DNA of 50,600 bases from Bacteroidaceae bacterium. Lineage in GTDB: Bacteria > Bacteroidota > Bacteroidia > Bacteroidales > Bacteroidaceae. Positions 1 to 7,553 of this stretch are shown one piece after another (position 1 is the first letter of the stretch; each line of letters starts with the position of its first letter). The position numbers were made by a program, and so were the translations under genes. The notes below the pieces were generated by a model. It was not told the origin of the DNA, did not search any database, and worked only from the letters and a program-made list of their open reading frames with translations. The DNA lies in contig JAFTRV010000003.1 in the NCBI GenBank assembly GCA_017462065.1, positions 1-50,600 on the forward strand, in the 5' to 3' direction.

Positions 1-32
1 GACTAAAAAGTAAATTTCTGTGTTACGTTTGC

Positions 33-75
33 CTTCAAAATCCTCATTTACGCCAAGTAAACTGCGGTTTTGAAG
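33..75. repeat. Nested inverted repeat at left edge
   Basis: An outer stem pairs CTTCAAAA (33-40) with TTTTGAAG (68-75). An inner stem pairs TTTAC (47-51) with GTAAA (57-61) around a five-base loop. No coding sequence is visible in 1-164. The structure could be an interspersed noncoding repeat or a leader or terminator belonging to something left of the window. A second, imperfect dyad around 125-150 lies just downstream of the acyltransferase stop on the minus strand, but it has no T-run after it, so I do not call it a terminator. Confidence 0.45.
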
Positions 76-164
76 CCTGCACAAGCCTTGAACTTTGCTT
101 TTTATTCACCCCCGACGACAAGAGGGTGACTTTTGGGTCACTCTCCTGAAATCGTTTGATAGAG

Positions 165-1334
165 TTATCTTTTTATGAACCTCTTTGCAAGCCAACGGCG
201 TACCGGCTCGTCGTAGAGCTTAAGGCAGAGCAAGGCAAGCAGAATGCTTGAAACAACAACCAACAGAGCTGTCGGCCAGCATTGCTGCAAGGTGTAATAC
301 TCGTTCTCGATAAGCCATGCGTAGAAAACATACATTATAGGGTAGTGAACGATATATAGCGGGTACGACAGGTCGCCAAGCAGCCTGTTTATTCTGTGTG
401 TAGTGCCGTTGCCGCTCTTGCCGCATGCTCCGAGCCATACTACAAACGGGAATATGAACGCAATGCATGCGAACTCATAAAGGCTGTTGAGGCTTATGTC
501 GCCGGCAGGCGCTATGTAGGGTACGGCAAAGAGAACGACAAGGATTAAACTGCATATCCAGAATGCGCCCTTAACCTTTCTTGGCCTGAATGTCCTTGCT
601 ATGAGCATGCCCATGCTGAACGGGAAGAGCATGCGCACAAATCCGCCCCAGAAATTTATCTCGTCAATTGTCCAACCAACGCCAACCATGTCATATCCCG
701 AAACGTTGCCTATGAAGAACCATGCATGAACGATGCCAAGCAATGCCGTGAATACCGCAAGGAGCGTCGTCGATAGGCGACGTATAAAAAGGGCGTAGAG
801 GATGTTCCCGATATACTCGAAGAAGAGCGACCACCCCGGTCCGTTCAAGGGAAACATCTCGCCGTTGCCTCGTACCTCATAAGGAAGGCCCGGCAAGGCG
901 GGTATCATGAACATGGTAAGCAGCAACGCTGCCATCACCCAGCCGGTCGGCGTTGTAGTGCCGTCCCACCTTTCGCAGCCTACTGCAAAGAATGAGATAG
1001 CGCCGATTATCGCTCCCATTATGAGCATCGGGTGCAGACGTATAAGACGGCGGCTGAAGAAACCGCCTAAGCTCATCTTCTTCCAACGGTCGTCGTATGC
1101 ATAGCTTATCACGAATCCCGAAAGGATAAAGAAGAAATCGACGGCGATGTGTCCGTGGTTCAGCGTAGTTATTATTCCGCTACCTGCATTGTTCGTGACT
1201 TCCGCGAACGAAAAGCCTTCGAAAATGTGATAGAAAAGAACAAGAATCGCAGCTACTCCGCGAAGCCCGTCAAGCAGTTCGTAATGCGGCTTTGTATCGG
1301 TAAAAGATACCGATGAAAATGTGTTTTTTTGCAT
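165..1334 (-). CDS. Acyltransferase 3 family (OafA/YrhL-like) membrane protein
   Basis: This 389-residue protein belongs to the acyltransferase 3 family of integral inner-membrane enzymes, which move acetyl or other acyl groups onto surface sugars such as O-antigen or exopolysaccharide. The N-terminus carries the family signature: a DGLRG stretch near residue 22 followed by a YHIF histidine motif, then a VDFFFILSGF segment. About ten hydrophobic segments follow, and the length is normal for a stand-alone member without the extra SGNH domain. It is transcribed away from metG and is alone on its strand. The glycosyltransferase cluster at 3775-10855 makes a surface-polysaccharide acceptor plausible, but the substrate cannot be read from sequence. 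The chosen ATG gives the usual short cytoplasmic lead before the DGLRG motif. Confidence 0.85.
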   Translation of the reverse strand: MQKNTFSSVSFTDTKPHYELLDGLRGVAAILVLFYHIFEGFSFAEVTNNAGSGIITTLNHGHIAVDFFFILSGFVISYAYDDRWKKMSLGGFFSRRLIRLHPMLIMGAIIGAISFFAVGCERWDGTTTPTGWVMAALLLTMFMIPALPGLPYEVRGNGEMFPLNGPGWSLFFEYIGNILYALFIRRLSTTLLAVFTALLGIVHAWFFIGNVSGYDMVGVGWTIDEINFWGGFVRMLFPFSMGMLIARTFRPRKVKGAFWICSLILVVLFAVPYIAPAGDISLNSLYEFACIAFIFPFVVWLGACGKSGNGTTHRINRLLGDLSYPLYIVHYPIMYVFYAWLIENEYYTLQQCWPTALLVVVSSILLALLCLKLYDEPVRRWLAKRFIKR

Positions 1335-1646
1335 TTGGCTATAATTTTGCGTTTATTTTTTGTCTTTGTGTGCGGCGTCAAGCGTTGCCGGCAAGGCTTC
1401 GTCGCCGCAGGGATAATGGTTGCTTATCTTTGCTGTTATATTCTTCGTTCTTCATTTATCACCGTTGCGAAGATAATATATTCTGCCGCAAAATACGAAT
1501 ATTACACGTTTTACCTGACGCTTGCCATGACATATTCATGGCCGCCGCTCAATTTCTCGCATGCGTGTCTGTGTAATTAAAATAAAATAACTACTTTTGT
1601 AGTTTGTAATAACAAGCCTCGGAATAATTCAAAAAAACATAAAGAC
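1335..1646. other. Divergent intergenic region between acyltransferase and metG
   Basis: These 312 bases separate two divergent genes and should hold both promoters. I see a perfect 10-bp palindrome TTGCCGGCAA (1385-1394), a plus-strand TATCTTTG (1425-1432) that lacks an obvious -33 partner, and the probable metG -7 box listed separately. I could not find a clear TAnnTTTG on the minus strand for the acyltransferase. Two overlapping plus-strand ORFs of just over 80 codons cross this region, but their composition and overlap with the acyltransferase start argue against coding. Confidence 0.5.
1592..1599 (+). promoter_or_regulatory. Probable metG promoter -7 box
   Basis: TACTTTTG matches the Bacteroidetes -7 consensus TAnnTTTG and lies 47 bases upstream of the metG ATG. 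The -33 partner is not clear. Confidence 0.6.
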
Positions 1647-3686
1647 ATGGAAAAGAAATTCAAAAGAACTCTTGTGACATCGGCTCTGCCGTATGCGAAC
1701 GGCCCTGTTCACATAGGTCACCTCGCAGGCGTCTATGTGCCTGCTGATATTTATGTGCGTTATCTGCGTCTGAAAGGCGAGGATGTCCTCTTCATCGGCG
1801 GCAGCGACGAGCATGGCGTTCCCGTAACAATACGTGCGAAGAAAGAGGGCATAACTCCTCAGGACGTGGTAGACCGTTATCACAAAATCATAAAGGACTC
1901 TTTCGAGGGCTTCGGCATCTCTTTCGACGTCTATTCACGCACTACGTCGCAGACTCACCGTGAGCTGGCCTCGGACTTTTTCCGCAAGCTCTATGACGAG
2001 GGCAAGTTCGTGGAGATGGAGAGCGAACAGTATTACGACGAGGGCGAGCAACAGTTCCTCACCGACCGCAACATTCGCGGAGAGTGTCCCCGTTGCCATG
2101 CCGCCGACGCATACGGCGACTAGTGCGAGAAGTGTGGCGCAACGCTATCTCCCGACGAGCTTATCAATCCATACAATGCCGACTCGGGCAACAAGCTCGT
2201 GAAACGCAAGACAAGCCATTGGTATCTGCCCCTCGACCAGTATCAGCCCTGGCTGGAGCAGTGGATACTCAACGAACACAAGGAGTGGCGAAGCAATGTG
2301 TACGGCCAATGCAAGAGCTGGCTCGACACCGGCCTCAAGCCGCGCGCAGTGACACGCGACCTCAACTGGGGTATTCCTGTGCCTGTGGAGGGCGCCGAAG
2401 GCAAGGTGCTGTATGTGTGGTTCGACGCCCCTATCGGTTATATCAGCAATACAAAGGAGCTGCTGCCCGACACATGGAAGCAGTGGTGGAAGAGCGAGGA
2501 TACACGCCTTGTCCATTTCATAGGAAAGGACAACATCGTGTTCCATTGCATAGTCTTCCCCGCGATGCTTAAGGCGCACGGCGACTATGTGCTTCCCGAC
2601 AATGTCCCGAGCAATGAGTTCCTGAACCTTGAGGATGACAAAATATCCACATCACGCAACTGGGCGGTATGGCTCAACGAGTATCTTGTGGACTTCCCCG
2701 GCAAGCAGGACGTCCTGCGCTATGTCCTCACCGCGAACGCTCCTGAGACGAAAGACAACAATTTCACTTGGAAGGATTTCCAGGCACGCAACAACAACGA
2801 GCTTGTTGCGGTTTACGGCAACTTCGTGAACCGTGCCTTAGTGCTGACAAAGAAATATTTCGACGGCAAGGTGCCCGCCTGCGGCGAGCTCACCGACTAC
2901 GACAAGGCTATCGTAAACGAGTTCGTGGGAGTAAAGGATAGGGTAGAGCATCTGCTCGACCAGTACAAGTTCCGTGAGGCGCAGAAAGAGGCTATGGAGC
3001 TTGCCCGCATCGGAAACCGCTATCTTGCCGAGACAGAGCCCTGGAAGCTTGCAAAGACAGACCTGGGACGTGTGGCTACAATCCTGAACCTCTCGTTGCA
3101 GCTCGTGGCGAACCTCTCAATAGTGTTCGAGCCGTTCTTGCCGTTCAGCAGCAAGAAGCTGCGTGAGATGCTCAACCTCTCAAGCTTTGAATGGACAAGC
3201 CTCGGCAGCATATCCCTGCTTGCCGAAGGCGCCGAACTCGGCGAGGTCTCGCTCCTGTTCGAGAAAATCGAGGACGATGCCATACAGGCGCAGCTTGACC
3301 GTCTTGCCCGCATAAAGAAAGAGAACGAGGCAGCCAACTACAAGGCCAACCCCATACGCCCCGAATGTTCATTCGATGACTTCATGAAGCTCGACCTTCG
3401 TGTAGGAACTGTCCTTGAATGCACTAAGGTGCCTAAGGCCGACAAGCTCCTGCAGTTCAAGATAGACGACGGCCTTGAGACACGTACTATCCTTTCGGGC
3501 ATCGCAAAGCATTTCAACCCCGAAGAACTTGTCGGCAAGCAGGTGTGCTTCATTGCCAACCTGCCGCCACGAACGCTGCGAGGCATCGTGAGCGAGGGCA
3601 TGATTCTGAGCGCCGAGGACAACGAGGGCAAGCTTTCGCTGCTTACAGTGACGCCTGCCGCAAAGCCCGGAAGCGAGATAAAGTAA
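1647..3686 (+). CDS. metG: Methionyl-tRNA synthetase, interrupted by an in-frame TAG
   Basis: MetRS charges tRNA-Met with methionine in the cytoplasm and is essential. Read through, the frame is 679 codons, the normal length for the Bacteroidetes form with a C-terminal tRNA-binding (Trbp111/EMAPII-like) domain. Visible motifs are HIGH at residues 22-25, a KMSKS variant KISTS near 332-336, and the C-terminal OB-fold from about residue 573. The frame is broken once, by TAG at codon 159 (2121-2123). That codon sits between the two cysteine pairs of the zinc knuckle (Cys147/150 and Cys160/163), where this family commonly has Gln, so a single C-to-T change from CAG explains it. No other frame disturbance is seen before or after. 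The 158-residue product alone would lack most of the catalytic domain. An independent downstream restart is unlikely to rescue activity because the HIGH motif is upstream. I annotate the whole span as one gene. Confidence 0.9.
2121..2123 (+). other. In-frame amber codon inside metG
   Basis: TAG follows the residues AYGD and precedes CEKCG, replacing an expected glutamine codon. Sequence error, strain polymorphism, true mutation or amber suppression are all possible. TAG acts as an ordinary stop at 17193-17195 and 38622-38624 in this window. Confidence 0.95.
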
Positions 3687-3695
3687 TATTTGGCA

Positions 3696-3767
3696 ATGAA
3701 GGAAGGTTCAGCAAACAGCAATCTCAAGCATGCCGTCGCAAAGGGTTTTCTTTGGGCCAGGAAATAA
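3696..3767 (+). pseudogene. Truncated duplicate of the flippase 5' end (23 codons)
   Basis: From ATG 3696, the first 20 codons nearly duplicate the start of the flippase gene at 3775. About 60 bases match, with only a few mismatches clustered at codons 4-5 (GGTTCA here, AGCGCA in the gene). The copies are offset by 79 bases, which is not a multiple of three, so this copy is out of frame with the real gene. It diverges after codon 20 and stops at TAA 3765-3767. It starts 9 bases after the metG stop. It may be the scar of a recombination or deletion involving a second flippase paralogue, or an assembly artefact. Expression as a short peptide is possible but unsupported. Confidence 0.75.
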
Positions 3768-3774
3768 TGGAGTA

Positions 3775-5229
3775 ATGAAGGAAAGCGCAGCAAACAGCAA
3801 TCTCAAGCATGCCGTCGCAAAGGGTTTTCTTTGGGGCGGCATGAGCAATGCAGTGTGCCAATTGCTGAGCCTTTTCTTCGGCATATACCTTGCACGTCTT
3901 CTCGGCCCCGACGACTATGGCCCCATAGGCATGCTTGCGATATTCTCGGCGATAGCCGGCTCGTTGCAGGACAGCGGCTTCGTAATGGCGATAGCCAACC
4001 GCAAAGAGGTGACGCACGATGACTACAACGCAGTCTTCTGGTTCAATATCATAATCTCTTTAGTCATGTACGGCGGGCTTTACGCCTGCGCCCCTCTTAT
4101 CGCAGGCTTCTTCAACCAGCCCATTCTCGTAGAGCTTTCACGCTATAACTTCCTGGGCTTTGTCGTCGCAGCCTTCGGAATAGCGCCGTCGGCATACCTC
4201 TTCAGGGAGCTTAAGGTGAAACAGAAGTCGATAGCGTTCATTCTCTCGATAGCTGTCTCGGGCGTCGTGGGAATAGTGATGGCTGTCAATGGCTATTCAT
4301 ATTGGGGCATTGCGACGCAGAGCATTGTCTATGTGCTTGTACGCACCATCGTATGCTGGTGCTTTACCCCGTGGCGGCCTACGCTAAAGGTTAATTTCGC
4401 TCCGCTGAGGTATCTCTTCGCCTTCAGCTACCGTCTGCTTATAACGAATGTGTTCCAACGCTTCAATTGGAACATCTTCTCTTTTATTCTCGGCAAGTTC
4501 TACAGCCGCGCCGACGTGGGCAACTATACCAAGTCGGCCGAATGGTTCAACATGGGAGGCGAGGTAGTGAACGGAATGGTCAATGCCGTTGCACAGCCCG
4601 TGCTGGCGAAAGTTGTCGATGACAACGAACGTCAGCTGCGTGTATTCCGCAAGATGCTCCGCTTTACGGCTTTTGTAGCCTTTCCGCTGATGTTCGGAAT
4701 GTCATTGGTCTCAAAGGAGCTGATAGTGGTAATAATAACCTCGAAATGGCTCGAAAGCGCCAAGATGCTGCAGATACTCGCTGTCTGGGGGGCTTTCATG
4801 CCTTTGCAGTCAATGATGACCAATCTGCTTGTGAGCAGGGGCAGGTCAAGGACATTCATGTGGTGTACCATTGTGCAAGGCCTTCTCACCCTTGCGATGT
4901 TGCTGACGATGTCCGGTTTCGGAATAAAGCCTATGCTGGCGGCATATTGCATATTCAATATCCTCTGGCTGTCGGTGTGGAGCTATTTCGTGAAGAAAGA
5001 GATAAGCCTGACAATTAAAATGTTCCTGAGAGACACCATGCCTTATATGCTGCTTGCCGCAGCGGTTATGCTTGCGACATCATGCATGACAGCATCTATC
5101 GCCAATATGTATCTCTTGCTCGTGTCGAGGATTGCGATAGCGGCATTGCTGTATGTCGTTGTTGCATGGGTCGCCAAGAGCGACGAGCTCTCCGAGATTA
5201 TAGATTTCCTGTTCAAGCGTAACAAGTGA
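3775..5229 (+). CDS. Polysaccharide flippase (Wzx/MOP superfamily)
   Basis: This 484-residue polytopic membrane protein matches the lipopolysaccharide biosynthesis (PST/Wzx) branch of the MOP flippases, which move lipid-linked oligosaccharides across the inner membrane. The family pattern is visible in the N-terminal GFLWGGMSNAVCQLLSLFFGI segment region, the LARLLGPDDYG loop near residue 41, and about twelve to fourteen hydrophobic segments spread over the length. I chose ATG 3775 over an upstream in-frame start at 3730. It has GGAG a few bases before it, and the protein then begins as relatives do with a short charged lead. The upstream extension lies inside the duplicated stretch. It heads a tight run of glycosyltransferase genes; the next ATG begins one base after its TGA. 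Confidence 0.88.
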   Translation: MKESAANSNLKHAVAKGFLWGGMSNAVCQLLSLFFGIYLARLLGPDDYGPIGMLAIFSAIAGSLQDSGFVMAIANRKEVTHDDYNAVFWFNIIISLVMYGGLYACAPLIAGFFNQPILVELSRYNFLGFVVAAFGIAPSAYLFRELKVKQKSIAFILSIAVSGVVGIVMAVNGYSYWGIATQSIVYVLVRTIVCWCFTPWRPTLKVNFAPLRYLFAFSYRLLITNVFQRFNWNIFSFILGKFYSRADVGNYTKSAEWFNMGGEVVNGMVNAVAQPVLAKVVDDNERQLRVFRKMLRFTAFVAFPLMFGMSLVSKELIVVIITSKWLESAKMLQILAVWGAFMPLQSMMTNLLVSRGRSRTFMWCTIVQGLLTLAMLLTMSGFGIKPMLAAYCIFNILWLSVWSYFVKKEISLTIKMFLRDTMPYMLLAAAVMLATSCMTASIANMYLLLVSRIAIAALLYVVVAWVAKSDELSEIIDFLFKRNK

Positions 5230-5230
5230 C

Positions 5231-6319
5231 ATGAAAAAGATATTGTACGATAACCAGATGTTCACGTTTCAGCGTTTCGGCGGAGTCACACGCTATTTCG
5301 CCGACCTGATATACAACCTGCCTCGGAATGAATTCGCGGCAGAGCTTCCTATGCGTTATTGTGAGAACCACTATGTGGTGGAAACGTACGGTCAAGAATA
5401 TGAAAAGTTCTCGTATCCCCGGAATTACAGAATACGCCGCCGTCTCTATGCACTTGCGAACGACAGAATGGCCAAGAGCGCAGTTAAGTCGGGCGACTAC
5501 GACATCTTCCACCCGACATATTACAGCCCCTATTTCCTTAAGGCATTGAGAAAGAGACAGAAACCACTTGTCTTGACGATACACGACATGACATTCGAGC
5601 GTTACCCGCAGGATGTTCTCATATACGACAAGACAATACCTCATAAAAGACTGCTCATATCCGAGGCCGACCACATAATAGCCGTTAGCGAGAACACTAA
5701 AAGGGATATTATTGAAAAGCTGGGCACCGACCCATCGAAGATAAGCGTGGTGTATCATGGATACAGGCCTGTCGTGGATCCCGCTGCTCAGCTGTTCGAC
5801 CGTTATATACTCTATGTGGGAGAACGCAAGGGCTACAAGAACTTCTATCCGTGGCTGTCGGCCGTGCGTCCTTTGTTCAACCTTGACCCGAATCTCAAGA
5901 TTGTATGCACGGGCAACCCCTTTACGCCGCACGAGACGGCGCTGTTCAAAAAATGGAGCATCGCCGACCGCATTCTTCACATATCGGCGAACGATGCCCA
6001 AATGGCATCGCTTTACCGTCATGCGTTGTGCTTCGTCTTCCCGTCGCAATACGAGGGCTTCGGCATCCCAATACTTGAAGCGTTCGCCAACGGCTGCCCT
6101 GTATGCCTTAGCGACGCAAGCTGTTTCCCGGAGGTGGCAGGCGACGCGGCGCTATTCTTCAACCCCAACGACGCGCAGTCAATGTATGATGCCCTGAAAG
6201 AGCTTCTTGTCACTCCGTCGTTGCGTGAAGAACTGAGCAACAAAGGATTGCTCCGCAGCAAAGAGTTCTCTGTAGAGAGAATGGTTGAACAGACATGCGA
6301 CGTCTACCGTAAACTATAA
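5231..6319 (+). CDS. Glycosyltransferase family 4 (GT-B)
   Basis: This 362-residue protein has the two-domain GT-B layout of family 4 retaining glycosyltransferases, which transfer a sugar from a nucleotide-sugar donor to a growing lipid-linked glycan at the cytoplasmic membrane face. The N-terminal domain carries the acceptor-side GGVTRYF motif near residue 16. The C-terminal domain has the nucleotide-sugar site with the E-x7-E type motif EGFGIPILEAF near residue 276. Length is typical. It follows the flippase by one base, so the two are almost certainly co-transcribed. Donor and acceptor sugars cannot be inferred. Confidence 0.88.
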   Translation: MKKILYDNQMFTFQRFGGVTRYFADLIYNLPRNEFAAELPMRYCENHYVVETYGQEYEKFSYPRNYRIRRRLYALANDRMAKSAVKSGDYDIFHPTYYSPYFLKALRKRQKPLVLTIHDMTFERYPQDVLIYDKTIPHKRLLISEADHIIAVSENTKRDIIEKLGTDPSKISVVYHGYRPVVDPAAQLFDRYILYVGERKGYKNFYPWLSAVRPLFNLDPNLKIVCTGNPFTPHETALFKKWSIADRILHISANDAQMASLYRHALCFVFPSQYEGFGIPILEAFANGCPVCLSDASCFPEVAGDAALFFNPNDAQSMYDALKELLVTPSLREELSNKGLLRSKEFSVERMVEQTCDVYRKL

Positions 6320-6329
6320 ACAAACGGCT

Positions 6330-7553
6330 ATGAAAGTAAAGTTATCCGAAATATCAAGGGTCTGGCCAATAGCGAAGCGGCGTACGGCTTCGGCTATCGC
6401 TTCATGGGCGCAGAGGCTGCTGGCCGGCGAAAAGCTCGTGCGTGACGTCTTCGGCAAAGGGCGTTCAAAGCGGGTTCTCATGTGTCATCTGCCCGAAGCC
6501 TTCAACAGCAAGCCTTTGTCCAAGTATCATTCAAACCTCACGGAATGCTATACTATAGCCCGGTGCTTCGACCGTCTCGGCTACAGCGTCGATTGCTGCT
6601 CGCGCGGGAAAACCGGAATAGACTATTCTCCATACGATGTCGTTTTCGGCATAAACGGCAATGCGTTTATGGGCTCGTTCGACGTCAGTGGCAAGCAGCC
6701 GTTGAGGATATTCTACTCCGTGGGTGCCGAAATGTGTTATAACTATAAGGTCACGGCGTTGCGTAACAGGGAGTTCTTTGAGCGTCATGGATTGTGGCTG
6801 CTGAACTCCAACCGCTACATGCCCGGTGACGGCAGAGCCTATTACGAGACAACGTTCAGCGATGCGGTCGTAATGCTCGGCAGCGAATATGTCCTGGAAC
6901 AATACCTTAAGCAGGACGATAGAAAAGAGAAGTACGCTCTTCTGCCGGCTTTCTATTTCAAGGTGACCGAGCCTGAGAGGGAGAAGGACTTTGCGAAATG
7001 CAACAAGTCAATACTTTGGTTCGGAAGCTCGGGCATGGTACACAAGGGGCTTGACATAGCTATCGACTTTGTCATGGCTCATAAGGAATATACGCTTCAC
7101 GTATGCGGCGGAAGCAGGCTCGAAAGCGGTTTCTGGGACTACTATAACCCTAAAGTAAAGGAGTGCGGCAATATAATAATGCACGGCTTTGTGGATATTG
7201 AGTCCAAAGAGTTCGCACGCATTCTGTCCGAATGCGGAATATTGGCAAGCCCGTCGATATCCGAGGGCATGGCTGTCGCTGTCCTTAATGTGATAGGCAA
7301 CGGCGCTCTTCTGCCTGTTTACAGCGCTGCGACAGGCATTGATTTCGGTCGGCACGGAATTATGGTCGCCGATGTCACGTACGCAGCTTTTGAAGAGGCT
7401 CTGTCGCAGGCCGGCTCAATGCCTGTCGAGGAACTTGCCCTGAAGGCGTGGGCGGCGCACAAGCTCATAAGGGAGAACTATACCATTGAGCAGTACGAGC
7501 AAAGGATGTTCTCTCATTTGAAAACGATTTTGGAAAATAAAGACAAGATATGA
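6330..7553 (+). CDS. Glycosyltransferase, GT4-like
   Basis: This 407-residue protein resembles group 1 glycosyltransferases in its C-terminal half. There is a WFGSSGMVHKGLD segment typical of the donor-binding domain, and SPSISEGMAVAVLNVIGNG corresponds to the family 4 glutamate motif. The N-terminal half is more divergent. An in-frame start at 6285 would overlap the previous gene; ATG 6330 lies 10 bases after the previous stop and begins a basic, amphipathic stretch, so I prefer it. The 3' end overlaps the YfhO gene by four bases (ATGA), which points to translational coupling. It probably adds a sugar in the same surface glycan. Confidence 0.8.
   Translation: MKVKLSEISRVWPIAKRRTASAIASWAQRLLAGEKLVRDVFGKGRSKRVLMCHLPEAFNSKPLSKYHSNLTECYTIARCFDRLGYSVDCCSRGKTGIDYSPYDVVFGINGNAFMGSFDVSGKQPLRIFYSVGAEMCYNYKVTALRNREFFERHGLWLLNSNRYMPGDGRAYYETTFSDAVVMLGSEYVLEQYLKQDDRKEKYALLPAFYFKVTEPEREKDFAKCNKSILWFGSSGMVHKGLDIAIDFVMAHKEYTLHVCGGSRLESGFWDYYNPKVKECGNIIMHGFVDIESKEFARILSECGILASPSISEGMAVAVLNVIGNGALLPVYSAATGIDFGRHGIMVADVTYAAFEEALSQAGSMPVEELALKAWAAHKLIRENYTIEQYEQRMFSHLKTILENKDKI

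Noticed and set aside
1425-1432. Second TATCTTTG as an additional metG promoter
   Set aside because: Sequence matches the -7 box, but there is no -33 partner and it is more than 200 bases upstream; left as a note only.
1313-1580. Two overlapping plus-strand ORFs in the acyltransferase-metG gap
   Set aside because: They begin inside the acyltransferase start region, overlap in different frames, have hydrophobic low-complexity translations and no ribosome-binding signal.
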